A stretch of DNA of 64,000 nt from Phycisphaerae bacterium (GTDB lineage Bacteria; Planctomycetota; Phycisphaerae; Sedimentisphaerales; Anaerohalosphaeraceae), in the NCBI GenBank assembly GCA_014859965.1, contig JACZKQ010000108.1:83363-147362 (forward strand), in the 5' to 3' direction. The position numbers were made by a program, and so were the translations under genes. Positions 41,708-50,760 of this stretch are shown here, piece after piece (the stretch's first letter is position 1; each line of letters starts with the position of its first letter). The notes below the pieces were generated by a model. That model saw only the letters and a list, made by a program, of their open reading frames with translations, was not told where the DNA came from and made no database searches.

Positions 41708-42664
41708 ATGAAAAGCAACGCACCGCAGCGCCGCTCGGCGGGCGGCTTCACGTTAGTCGAAATGCTCACGACAATGGCCATCGCGGCGATCCTCATCAGT
41801 CTGCTCGTGCCCGCTTTCGGCCTCATCAGAAACGCCGCTACGTCCGTGCGGCAGAAGGCGCAGTTCAACGCTATCGGCCTCGCGCTGGAAGGCTACAGGA
41901 CGGATTTCAAGGACTACCCGCCTTCGAATTATTTTGTTCCCGGGGCGATGGTGGGCACGGACTACTGTGGGGCCCAGAAACTGGCCGAAGCCGTGGTCGG
42001 CTGGGATGGTTTTGGAGTCCACCCGCAGACGGCATTCCAGGGCACCGGAATGAACGATGTAGATGGTGACAGTCTTCCCGAACTCATATATGACGTCCTC
42101 AACGGAATCCGGGGCACGAATACCAACGTTGCTCAGCCGGTCCAAACCTTTGTAGATAACCGCAGGGTGCGCAAAGGCCCTTATCTCGAACTCGAAGCGG
42201 CCAACGCTGTCAGGCTGTCGGATATCTATGGCAGCGGCAACCTGCCCGCTATCGGCGGTACGGCCCTGGCGGATACTTATGTCTTAGCCGATCAGTTCGG
42301 CAAGGTCACGCACGCCCGGACGCGTAAGAAGACGGGCATGCCGATTTTGTACTTCAAAGCCAATCTGGCGGGCTATCAGCACGTGTTGCCTGTGCCTATG
42401 AACAGTGCTAATATTCCAAACCTGAAGTATAATGTCAGGGACAACCGGCCGTTTTATTTCACGCCGCCGCCCTTTGCACTGAACTCCCAACACCCCTTGG
42501 GCTCCGGTGAGCAGGCGCAATTTTATCAGCGAACGACGAATACGAATCTGACCGGCCCTTTGCCGCAGCCGTACCGTTCGGAATCGTACATTCTGCTCAG
42601 CGCGGGCAGGGACGGCCTGTACGGCACGGCCGACGATGTTTTCAACTTCGACACTGAGCAGTAA
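41708..42664 (+). CDS. GspG-like pseudopilin 4 (large)
   Basis: The 318-residue protein has leader MKSNAPQRRSAGG and then FTLVEMLTTMAIAAILIS. It repeats the large-form blocks DFKDYPPSNYF, CGAQKLAEAVVGWDG, a YLELEAANAVRLSDIY segment also seen as FLDLENANAFKIRDIY in pseudopilin 1, KKTGMPILYFKA and the C-terminal YILLSAGRDGLYGTADDV. It is the closest relative of pseudopilin 1. AGGAG precedes the start; a nested ATGACATGA just before it is a nine-base mini-frame and probably irrelevant. Same operon. Confidence 0.85.
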   Translation: MKSNAPQRRSAGGFTLVEMLTTMAIAAILISLLVPAFGLIRNAATSVRQKAQFNAIGLALEGYRTDFKDYPPSNYFVPGAMVGTDYCGAQKLAEAVVGWDGFGVHPQTAFQGTGMNDVDGDSLPELIYDVLNGIRGTNTNVAQPVQTFVDNRRVRKGPYLELEAANAVRLSDIYGSGNLPAIGGTALADTYVLADQFGKVTHARTRKKTGMPILYFKANLAGYQHVLPVPMNSANIPNLKYNVRDNRPFYFTPPPFALNSQHPLGSGEQAQFYQRTTNTNLTGPLPQPYRSESYILLSAGRDGLYGTADDVFNFDTEQ

Positions 42665-42683
42665 GCGCCGCTTCCGCGGAGGT

Positions 42684-43577
42684 ATGGGTTATAAACACAT
42701 GAGGCGATACGGACGACATTCTGGTGTTACGCTGAGCGAGCTGCTGGTCGTGATGGGTGTCATGACGGTGCTGGCCGTGTTGGCGGTCCCGACCGGCAAG
42801 AAGATGGTCGATTCGTTCGAATCGAGCTCCGGCGTCCGCCAGGTTATCGGCGCGGCCCTGTCCAACGCCCGCGCCATCGCCGCCAAAGAGGGGCACTATG
42901 CCGGCGTCCGCTTCCAGCAGGACCTCAACGGCGACCAGTACATGATCTTCATCATTCATGACCCCGCCGCCGCGCCGAGCAATGCCCAGATTGCCGCAGA
43001 CCCTTATGTAACTGGAACCGGCCTGGCCAACGGCTTCCGCGCTATCCAGGGCAGAAAACCCATCAAATTGCCGCCGAACATCGGTGTGCTCGATTTGCGT
43101 CTTGTCACCAGGACATCTCGAGCGGCGCCACTTTACACCATAGATTATAGTGAAACTGTTCTGAATACGGATAACCTACTTAATACTGCAAATCTTATTC
43201 CCGAAAGTAGCACGTTTTCCGTTGTTTTTTCACCATCGGGCAAGCTTTCATTGCAGGAGGTGCGCGTCAGAAACAGGCATGGTATTCCTGACACTCTTAC
43301 GCGAACAGGTGACATAAGCACCGATGATATTTTCAATAAGCAGGACAGAGTGTTTGCGGGCCAAGCGATGTTCCTGCAGGATGATTATCTGCGAGCGTGG
43401 TGGTCTCCGGTTCCTACCTTTGCTAACTATGGGCCGGAGATGAGCCGCAACTGTTTCGTGATCTATGACAAGAAGCGCTTGGCGGCGACTGCGGCGGCGC
43501 AGCGCTGGACGGATTATCTGCAGGAACTTGACCCGGTGTACGTCAATCCGCATACGGGCGAACTGGTAAACAATTGA
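42684..43577 (+). CDS. GspH/FimT-like minor pseudopilin
   Basis: The 297-residue protein has a prepilin leader ending RHSG followed by VTLSELLVVMGVMTVLAVLAV with Glu5. The segment after the helix (VRQVIGAALSNARAIAAKEGHYAGVRF) is the hallmark of GspH/FimT minor pilins, which join the pilus tip. It is larger than GspH (about 170). The start is uncertain: GGAGGT at 42678-42683 is one base from ATG 42684 and 15 bases from ATG 42699, and the shorter start would give a nine-residue leader, more usual for prepilins. It is 19 bp after pseudopilin 4. Confidence 0.82.
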   Translation: MGYKHMRRYGRHSGVTLSELLVVMGVMTVLAVLAVPTGKKMVDSFESSSGVRQVIGAALSNARAIAAKEGHYAGVRFQQDLNGDQYMIFIIHDPAAAPSNAQIAADPYVTGTGLANGFRAIQGRKPIKLPPNIGVLDLRLVTRTSRAAPLYTIDYSETVLNTDNLLNTANLIPESSTFSVVFSPSGKLSLQEVRVRNRHGIPDTLTRTGDISTDDIFNKQDRVFAGQAMFLQDDYLRAWWSPVPTFANYGPEMSRNCFVIYDKKRLAATAAAQRWTDYLQELDPVYVNPHTGELVNN

Positions 43578-43578
43578 C

Positions 43579-44490
43579 ATGAAACGACCCCTGCGACATC
43601 ATGGTTTTTCATTGACGGAAGTGCTGCTTGCGGCGGGCATCCTCATGATCGGGTTCCTGATGATCTGCGGCACGCTGCCGGTGGGCATTCACCTGACGGC
43701 CCAGGGCACCGAGCGGACCATCGCAGCGGTAGTCGCCGACGAGGCCTTTGCAAAAGTGCAGCTCTTTGGAGTCGGAGATGTTCATGGGTGGAATTCGCCG
43801 CCTGCCGGGCAGACGGTCGGTGTCGACCCAAACCTTGCCAGTGTCGATTTTCAGTATCTATGGGGGCGGCATCGCGGTGTCGACCTTGCCAACCGTATGT
43901 TCACGGGCGATAACCAGTTTGCTTATCCGTCAACGGATATTTCACCTGACGTAAAGAAATATTACTGGTCGGCCCTGCTGCGATATGAGGGCAACGTCCT
44001 TGGCGACGACATGTTTCAGGTGACCGTTTTTGTCAGCCGTAACACCGGCGGCGCTGTGCAGTACCCCCTCTTTGATGATCGCGTTGGGCTGGTGCCTGCA
44101 CAATCCTCGTTCCCGCGTCCGGTGCCGGTTGCCGTGGAGGCGTATAACCCGCCCCCGCCCCCGACGGACCCGCTGCTGCCGGCATGGACCTGCGACAAGA
44201 TTTGGATACTGGGCAACCCGCTCGGGCCTGAGCAACGGCTGATCACCGAGGGTTCGATACTCGTCGACGACCGCACGGGCCAGATCATGTATGTCCTCGA
44301 ACGCCGGTTTCTCGGCGCCAATGTCGACGATCCGCCCGTGATCTTCCTCAAAGGCAATGTCTTTGAAGTCGATCTCGACGGTGACGGAAATCCGGACTCC
44401 ATGCGGTACGTATGGGTCGTTCCCCCGGCGGTCGGCGGCGGCCGGTATCCGGGCGTGTCCGTCGATCAAAGAGTGATCAAATTCAAGTAA
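43579..44490 (+). CDS. GspI/PilV-like minor pseudopilin
   Basis: The 303-residue protein has leader MKRPLRHHG and then FSLTEVLLAAGILMIGFLMI with Glu5. The following segment, THLTAQGTER-like (HLTAQGTERTIAAVVADEAF), matches the GspI/PilV position in which a helix leads to a beta domain. The rest is Pro/Asp-rich and lacks the GspG calcium loop. It begins one base after the GspH-like stop, consistent with coupling. Size is about twice that of GspI (about 120). In T2SS, I, J and K form the tip that starts filament growth, and the same order is present here. Confidence 0.8.
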   Translation: MKRPLRHHGFSLTEVLLAAGILMIGFLMICGTLPVGIHLTAQGTERTIAAVVADEAFAKVQLFGVGDVHGWNSPPAGQTVGVDPNLASVDFQYLWGRHRGVDLANRMFTGDNQFAYPSTDISPDVKKYYWSALLRYEGNVLGDDMFQVTVFVSRNTGGAVQYPLFDDRVGLVPAQSSFPRPVPVAVEAYNPPPPPTDPLLPAWTCDKIWILGNPLGPEQRLITEGSILVDDRTGQIMYVLERRFLGANVDDPPVIFLKGNVFEVDLDGDGNPDSMRYVWVVPPAVGGGRYPGVSVDQRVIKFK

Positions 44491-44495
44491 ACGCC

Positions 44496-45704
44496 ATGAA
44501 GAGAAAAGCCTTTACTATTGTTGAATTGCTTCTGGGCATCAGCCTGCTGACCGTGCTGCTGGTGGTCAGCGGTGTGGTGTTCCAGATGGCGGTCAAGTCC
44601 TACCGCACCGCCGCCGCCACGGGCGAGGTCGCCCGAAAACTCCGCGCCGTCACCAACCAGCTCAACACCGACTTCAGAGGCCTGCGAAAAGACGGCCAGA
44701 TATTTATCGCGTGGGTGCCGGCCCTGGACCCGGCCGACCCCGGTTTCACCGGTTACAAACGGTTCGACCGCATCACGTTCTTTGCCGACGGAAATTTCAA
44801 TTCGTATAACGAGCAGGCCATCTATCAGCAGACCACAGGGAAGCTTGTAAGCGGCCCTGTCGCCCGGATTACATACATGCTGGCCAATGACGGCGTGACC
44901 CGCCCCGGCGCCCCGGCAAATCAGCCGCAAGTGCAGGCGCCCTCCAGACGGGTGCTTGCCAGAAGTCAGCATATCTTCACGGGCGACTCTCAACTTGTGG
45001 ATGTCGATCCGGCCGACCCGGCCAAGTGCAGAATTCGGTGGATTAATCCGGCCAATATCCGGGGCCAGATTGCCGCGCCGCCTGTGGCGGGGCAAGTCGA
45101 TGAGTCGGGGGCTTTCACCCAGGCAAACAACAATTACTATGAATATGACAATCTTACACTGGACGAATGGCTGAATGTCAGCGCGGGCGACAAGCTGCGC
45201 ATGCTCACGGTGATCAGCGGCATTCCTATGAGTTTTCCCCCCGTTGCCGGCGGCATTGCTGTCAATACTCAGACGAAACCTCCGATCAACATACATCAAC
45301 TGCTCGCCGAAGGGGTCGGCTCGTTCAGTGTGCAGGGATGGTATGAACCGCTTGACGCTGCGCAGGGACCTGCCAGATGGTTTCCACAGGTTGACCCGGA
45401 TGGCAACGGCAATTTTAGCGACAGCGACTTTCACCTTACCGCGGGCAACCCTCCGCAGATTGACACGTCGTTCCCCCCGCGGCTGATCTACCCTTGGCCG
45501 TGGGACGTGGACCCCGGTGTCGGCCTGATCAATTTAGGCCGCACTGCCGTCAACAATTATCCGCGGGACAGGATCAACCGCGACAACTTTAACCGCATCC
45601 CCGGGCTCGGCCGGGCGCTGAAGTTCACCTTTACCCTGTACGATTCGCGGGGGGTGTTTAAGGACGGCAAGACTTTTACGCATATCGTGTATCTGGATGA
45701 TTAG
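44496..45704 (+). CDS. GspJ-like minor pseudopilin
   Basis: The 402-residue protein has leader MKRKA and then FTIVELLLGISLLTVLLVVS with Glu5. The segment GEVARKLRAVTNQLNTDFRG matches the GspJ/PilW helix-to-body transition. The body contains long Pro/Gly/Asp loops and ends VFKDGKTFTHIVYLDD, a strand-rich tail typical of GspJ-type domains. Size is twice the usual GspJ. ATG at 44496 is used; the frame is open further upstream but overlaps the previous gene in another frame and would destroy the short leader. It is five bases after the GspI-like gene. Confidence 0.83.
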   Translation: MKRKAFTIVELLLGISLLTVLLVVSGVVFQMAVKSYRTAAATGEVARKLRAVTNQLNTDFRGLRKDGQIFIAWVPALDPADPGFTGYKRFDRITFFADGNFNSYNEQAIYQQTTGKLVSGPVARITYMLANDGVTRPGAPANQPQVQAPSRRVLARSQHIFTGDSQLVDVDPADPAKCRIRWINPANIRGQIAAPPVAGQVDESGAFTQANNNYYEYDNLTLDEWLNVSAGDKLRMLTVISGIPMSFPPVAGGIAVNTQTKPPINIHQLLAEGVGSFSVQGWYEPLDAAQGPARWFPQVDPDGNGNFSDSDFHLTAGNPPQIDTSFPPRLIYPWPWDVDPGVGLINLGRTAVNNYPRDRINRDNFNRIPGLGRALKFTFTLYDSRGVFKDGKTFTHIVYLDD

Positions 45705-45733
45705 AGCGATCCGAGGGATGGATTGGATTTGAA

Positions 45734-48658
45734 ATGAAAACGGCACAGAGACAACCTGTTGCAAACGGTCGGCGCGGCACGGCGCTGGTAATGGTCGTGG
45801 TGCTGACGGTGCTGCTGGCCGTCATCGGTGTGCTGTTCGTGATGGTCGCGCGGATCGACGAGATGGCGACCGGCTCGGTCGTCTCCCACCAGGACCTCGA
45901 CAACGCCGTGAACTCCGTCGTGGACCTGATCGGCCAGCGCCTCGCCGACGACGTGCCGGTGCCGGGCTTGCGCAACACCTTTACTGACCAGTTTGGCCTT
46001 TCGACAAATTCGGACAGGTGGCTGGCCCCGGTTGAACCGAGACTGCGCAACGACAACGGCACTCCGGGCGATTACAACGATGACATCATCCGTTGGGAAC
46101 ATGTCAGCGATGTCACCGGGCAGATCGGCGGCCTGGCGTTCGGCGCTCCTGCGAGGCCGCTCCCCGCGGCCGACGCCGATCACCTGACGCCGGCCGATGC
46201 CGACGGCGACGGCGTCAGCGACAGCTATTGGGTTCGTCTTCCGTCTTTGAACACCAGCCGCGGCGAGCCCGTCTTTGCCGCCATCCGCATCGTCGACAAC
46301 AATGCAATGCTCAATTTGAATACCGCCTCCTATATTCCCGACACCTCCGACCCCACTGTGTACGTGTGGCCGGACATGGAGGGACGGTTTCTTTCGAGCG
46401 TCGATTACAGCAGGTTTCTCCGGGGCGCCGACCGTCTTAATCCCGGCCTGATGCAACTGGCCCGGCAGGGGGGCATCCTGCCGATCGACCCGCCGGGCGT
46501 CTTTCATCACAACGCCATCATGCATATCGAAAATCCCAACGCCGATCTGAACGGCGACGGGCTGCCCGACCACATCCTGTTCGACATCTCAGATGAGTTG
46601 GAGATCCGTAACCGCTTCATGCTCAGGAGCCCGTACGAAGCCAGATTCGAACGCAAGGATGTGTCAAACTTCACGTTTGACGCGGGCGGAGGCATTTACA
46701 GCTATTTGTCGATTCCGCGCGACTCGAGTAATTTTGCGGCTTGGGTCTGGCGCATTGATCCGAACAACTTTGACGACCAAAGCGGCGCGTACGATGATGG
46801 TACGATTTCGGGCAATTATCAGTGGCGTTATGATCGCCGGCACGTCTGCACATTTTACAGCTTTGACCGCAATCTGCGAATGGGTGCGTACCCTGCGCAG
46901 GACGCGATGACGAATCCGGTGACGATGATCTTTCCGCCGGACCCGGTGGCGGTCAGCACCAATTTCGGCGTGTGGGACCCGAAGACGGGAAAGTACAAGT
47001 ACAACAATACGGAGACGCGCGTCCAGATACTCAAACTGCTCTACGCCTATCGCGCCTATTTCCTCGCGAGGTATCCGAGCCGGGCTTACACACAGGCCGC
47101 CAGACAGGCCTGCCAGTTCGTCGCCAATATGATCGACTACATTGATGACACGGACCCCCTCAGCCAAGGTCCGTTCTTCAAGCAGGTCGCCGATGCTGAC
47201 GGCGACGTCTTCGATTACGGCTCACAGACCAACGACAACCCCACATTCATCAACCGTGAGGTGATCCGCCAGTTGATCATGGAAGTGTCGAAACACATGT
47301 ACGGCCGGTCGAAGATGATTGATATCGACGTGATGGGGGTGTACGAGTTCGGTATCGGCCTTACCGACCCGCGAGAGACCGTCTACGGCTACGAACGCCA
47401 GCCCTTCATCTCCGAAGTCGTACGCTACGACCATATCGTCGCAGGCGTCTTATATGCCATAGAACTGTGCAACCCTTACGACAAACCGCTAAATATCGAG
47501 AACTGGCGGCTCAAGATCGGTTCCGGCCCGACACGTGTCTTCACTGCCGCACTTGATCCGGGAGGTGACGTCCACGTGCCCGCCGCCACGGGATTCCCGG
47601 CCGCGCGGGTGTTGGGTCGGAGAGTACTTGTCAGCAACAACATGATTGTCGACCCGGACCCGGACGCCTCGGTGCCGCATTACGTGCTGGCGGGCATGAC
47701 GATACCCACAAATACCACCATCGAATTCCAGCGTCCTGATCCGTCGACGCCGGGAGAATACATTACAGTGGACACGGTCCCAGCAGCCCAGGCCAGCGAA
47801 ATCAACGCCAATCCTGGCCCGCAGACGTTCAGTGTCAGCAAGCGAGATGACACAAAATGGCGATTTACAAGAGCGACCTCTTATACGAAAGCCGCTCCTG
47901 CCGCGACACTCAAGAGAGCCAATAATACCGGGGCTATTGGCAGCGGGTCGGGCTTCCAAATGCCGGTTGCCGACAACAACAAGCCGATCGGCACGCTGCT
48001 TGATTTTTCGCGAGTGCTGCTGGTCGGCAACGAACGCGATCCGAACGGCACCGTTATGAAGCCGATTACCGAGCACATGACGGCGGCAGCAGCGGAGCGC
48101 AATATCCGCATGGATGTGCTCTTTGCGCCGTGGCCGGCGGCACAGGTGACGCCGCTGGACTATGTATGCTTCATGGGCCGGCCGGAAGGCTCACTGCCCG
48201 GCCGCATCAATATCAACACCGCCCCCATGGAGGTCATCAGGGCCGCTATTCGCGACCATGCCGACTCAGATACCCCGCTCGACAATGAGACCCTGGCCCG
48301 CAGCGTTGCCCGTGGACGGTACAACCTGGGCCTGCCCGAGCCATACAGAAGAATTACCGACCTGTTGGGCGTCGGCTTCGATCAGTTTGCGACCGACCTG
48401 GGCGTCAATGTGGGCGATCCTGAGATGGGGGCGGACATCGAGGAGCGGGACTGGATTCTTTCTCAAGTCGCCAATCTCTTCACCGTCCGCAGCGATGTAT
48501 TCACAGCCTACATTCTTGTACGGCTTGGCCACGATGGGCCGCAGCGGCGGATGATCGCAATCTTCGACCGGACCAATGTCTACCGGGACGCGTCCTCCGG
48601 CAAGCCGTTGGCCAAACCCCGGATCGTCGCGCTGCATCCGGTGCCGGACCCACGGTAG
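45734..48658 (+). CDS. GspK-like minor pseudopilin (giant)
   Basis: The 974-residue protein has an N-terminal leader and helix (ALVMVVVLTVLLAVIGVLFV) without Glu5, as in GspK/PilX. Repeated Asp/Asn-rich segments (DADGDGVSDSYW, NADLNGDGLPDH) resemble EF-hand-like calcium loops. The C-terminal part carries the GspK signature GRININTAPMEVIRAA followed by a helical SAM-like module (RRITDLLGVGFDQF). GspK is normally about 330 residues, so this version is roughly three times larger, with an inserted region in the middle (about residues 190-650). It ends the operon and should cap the pseudopilus tip. Confidence 0.82.
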   Translation: MKTAQRQPVANGRRGTALVMVVVLTVLLAVIGVLFVMVARIDEMATGSVVSHQDLDNAVNSVVDLIGQRLADDVPVPGLRNTFTDQFGLSTNSDRWLAPVEPRLRNDNGTPGDYNDDIIRWEHVSDVTGQIGGLAFGAPARPLPAADADHLTPADADGDGVSDSYWVRLPSLNTSRGEPVFAAIRIVDNNAMLNLNTASYIPDTSDPTVYVWPDMEGRFLSSVDYSRFLRGADRLNPGLMQLARQGGILPIDPPGVFHHNAIMHIENPNADLNGDGLPDHILFDISDELEIRNRFMLRSPYEARFERKDVSNFTFDAGGGIYSYLSIPRDSSNFAAWVWRIDPNNFDDQSGAYDDGTISGNYQWRYDRRHVCTFYSFDRNLRMGAYPAQDAMTNPVTMIFPPDPVAVSTNFGVWDPKTGKYKYNNTETRVQILKLLYAYRAYFLARYPSRAYTQAARQACQFVANMIDYIDDTDPLSQGPFFKQVADADGDVFDYGSQTNDNPTFINREVIRQLIMEVSKHMYGRSKMIDIDVMGVYEFGIGLTDPRETVYGYERQPFISEVVRYDHIVAGVLYAIELCNPYDKPLNIENWRLKIGSGPTRVFTAALDPGGDVHVPAATGFPAARVLGRRVLVSNNMIVDPDPDASVPHYVLAGMTIPTNTTIEFQRPDPSTPGEYITVDTVPAAQASEINANPGPQTFSVSKRDDTKWRFTRATSYTKAAPAATLKRANNTGAIGSGSGFQMPVADNNKPIGTLLDFSRVLLVGNERDPNGTVMKPITEHMTAAAAERNIRMDVLFAPWPAAQVTPLDYVCFMGRPEGSLPGRININTAPMEVIRAAIRDHADSDTPLDNETLARSVARGRYNLGLPEPYRRITDLLGVGFDQFATDLGVNVGDPEMGADIEERDWILSQVANLFTVRSDVFTAYILVRLGHDGPQRRMIAIFDRTNVYRDASSGKPLAKPRIVALHPVPDPR

Positions 48659-48673
48659 CCGGCCCGGCACCGG
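48638..48673. terminator. Hairpin at the end of the pseudopilus operon
   Basis: A 9-bp perfect inverted repeat (48638-48646 and 48665-48673) brackets the stop codon of the GspK-like gene with an 18-base loop. The operon converges here on a minus-strand gene. No U run follows on either strand, so it may act with Rho. Confidence 0.4.
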
Positions 48674-48698
48674 CAAACGTCAACAGATCGCCTTCGCG

Positions 48699-50645
48699 TC
48701 AAAAGGAGCCGGGCGCCATGGCGGGCTGCATAGCCTGCTGCATTGCCCCGGCCATCATCACGAGTTCCAGAAGGTGCTGCTTGGGCAGGACGACTTGCAG
48801 GGTTGCTCGGCCGCTTTCGATTGTGCCGGCAAGACCGACGCAACTTTTAGTGGGCACATTCATCTGGCTGAACATCGCGGCCATCGCCTCGGCGTTTGGC
48901 ACGGGCATCGCGCCCATCATCGCACCCATGCCCGAAACCAGCCGCGGCACATTAACGGAGGCCACAAAATCTGCGCTCGCGGCATTGGGCACCACGGCAA
49001 GAGCCGTCCGGAGATCCTCCGCCGGGGCCGGCGGGCTCGCGGCAGCCGTCTGGTCGATCAGTTTACGAATGTCCGCATCGGCATCAGGCCCGCTGGTCAT
49101 CAGCATCATTTTCGACGTGACGGCGAGGCGATAGTTGAAACCCGACCCCATCATCTGCTCATATATCTGCTGCTGCTGTTCGTCGGCCTCGGGAGGCAGT
49201 TTCATGTCGAAGGTTAACGTGTAGATCTGGCTCTGGCGATATGTTTCACCTGCTTTTAAGGCGAGCACAGCATTCATGTCCATCGCCTTGTACATCTCGT
49301 TAGCCGCCGCCAGTCCCTGCTGCATCATCCCAAGGACCGCGTCGGCATTCTTGATCATGACGATTTGCTTTAGAGCAGCCGGCGGCATGCCGGGCGCGAT
49401 TGAGAACGATATCGCCAATTCATCGCCCGTCACATCCATCGAAGAGGCCGCCAGTGCGCTCCACTTGGCCAGGTTTTCGGCGGGCATGGTGTCGGCCATT
49501 GCCTCGGCCAACAGGTTCATCATACTCGTGTTGAGCCTGGCAAAAAGGGGCCGGTTGACCTTTGCCAACACATTGACTGCCGCCGGGCCGTTCAGGAAGC
49601 CGCCTAAGGAGTAGCCGGGTTTCATTGCCGGATCACGGACCAGCAGGGCCGCCAGTTCGGTGTTTGGCAGTGCCGAAAGGGTGATGGCTGCATTCAGCGT
49701 GTCCGGCCGCGGGTCAAGAACCAGGCTCAGCGAGTCCAGTTGCGTCGCGTACGTTTTGATGAAGTCGACATACGCACCCGTCATTTTCGCGTTGATCTCA
49801 CCGCCGGGCTGCGTGTTCTGCGGTATCATTGCCGACATCTGGTCGATTTGTGCAAACAGGATGGGTCCGAACGCCTTCATGGCGCCGGCGATATTGGCGT
49901 ACGCCCATATGGGGGAGGCCTTTGACTGCCGCAAGGTATCGGCCGCCAGTCCGCGGGCAAGCGACGAAGAAAGCATCTGCTTCTTGACCGCCGCCAGCGA
50001 CTGGGCCATCGTCGGCTCCAGCGCGATCAGGGCATATTTGCTTCCGGGTATTTCACTGTCGCTGTAGTTCTTGTAGAACTCCCTGCTGCTGACGGGCACA
50101 AGCATGCCCAAAGCGACCTGCGGCATGAATGCCGGGGCATCCGGATCGGCCGGCAGGGGGGTTGCAAAAAGGGCGAAATCGCCCTGGCTGTTGACGCCCG
50201 TGAGCATCGGGTCCGACAGCAGTTTGCCGATCTGCATCTTGGCGAGCATGGCCAGGCTCACCGGTATCGGCGAAATCCCGGCGATATACTGATCGACCGC
50301 GCCGAGCGTCGTATCGAGCTTGTTGATGCGGACGCAAAGCAGACACTCGGCGGGCAGCAGCGCAAGCATTTCATCGGCGCCGACTGCGGCAGTTGCGGGG
50401 GCCGCTATTTGAGCAGGGAGGGCCGCTCGAACAGGCTCCGCCTTGGGCGCCGCTGCGGACGACTCGACAGCGGCCGTCTCAGCATCAGCCTGCGTAACGG
50501 TTTCCCCGGCGTTTTTCTGACGGGCCATTCGCAGGACATTGCGGCCGACGTTTTCCCCGGCGACCTGGGCCAGAACCACCAGCGATCCGGCAATAACAAA
50601 CAATCCAGCTAAAAGACTGACGACTACTGTTTTCTTTCGAGACAT
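48699..50645 (-). CDS. DUF3352-like exported protein, planctomycete type
   Basis: The 648-residue protein has an N-terminal membrane helix or signal (TVVVSLLAGLFVIAGSLVVL), then an Ala/Glu-rich linker, then repeated alpha/beta modules. These are of the kind found in DUF3352-like proteins: ADEMLALLPAECLLCVRINKL near the start and ALAVVPNAASADFVASVNVP near the end, each a LP/V-x-A-x-x-F/L-strand. The C-terminal part is Met/Ala-rich (MGAMMGAMPVPNAEAMAAM). Such proteins are common and usually uncharacterised in planctomycetes. ATG at 50645 has AAGGAG upstream; the open frame continues to 50711 without a better start. Function unknown. Confidence 0.7.
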   Translation of the reverse strand: MSRKKTVVVSLLAGLFVIAGSLVVLAQVAGENVGRNVLRMARQKNAGETVTQADAETAAVESSAAAPKAEPVRAALPAQIAAPATAAVGADEMLALLPAECLLCVRINKLDTTLGAVDQYIAGISPIPVSLAMLAKMQIGKLLSDPMLTGVNSQGDFALFATPLPADPDAPAFMPQVALGMLVPVSSREFYKNYSDSEIPGSKYALIALEPTMAQSLAAVKKQMLSSSLARGLAADTLRQSKASPIWAYANIAGAMKAFGPILFAQIDQMSAMIPQNTQPGGEINAKMTGAYVDFIKTYATQLDSLSLVLDPRPDTLNAAITLSALPNTELAALLVRDPAMKPGYSLGGFLNGPAAVNVLAKVNRPLFARLNTSMMNLLAEAMADTMPAENLAKWSALAASSMDVTGDELAISFSIAPGMPPAALKQIVMIKNADAVLGMMQQGLAAANEMYKAMDMNAVLALKAGETYRQSQIYTLTFDMKLPPEADEQQQQIYEQMMGSGFNYRLAVTSKMMLMTSGPDADADIRKLIDQTAAASPPAPAEDLRTALAVVPNAASADFVASVNVPRLVSGMGAMMGAMPVPNAEAMAAMFSQMNVPTKSCVGLAGTIESGRATLQVVLPKQHLLELVMMAGAMQQAMQPAMAPGSF

Positions 50646-50760
50646 AAGACAGGGCTCCTTTCTCTTCCACGTTTTTATACGGGCATGATCCGGCGTGCGG
50701 AATGCTCCCAAATGCTACGGATTTTCACCACCTGCTATATATATGACGCCCGAGGCCGTA

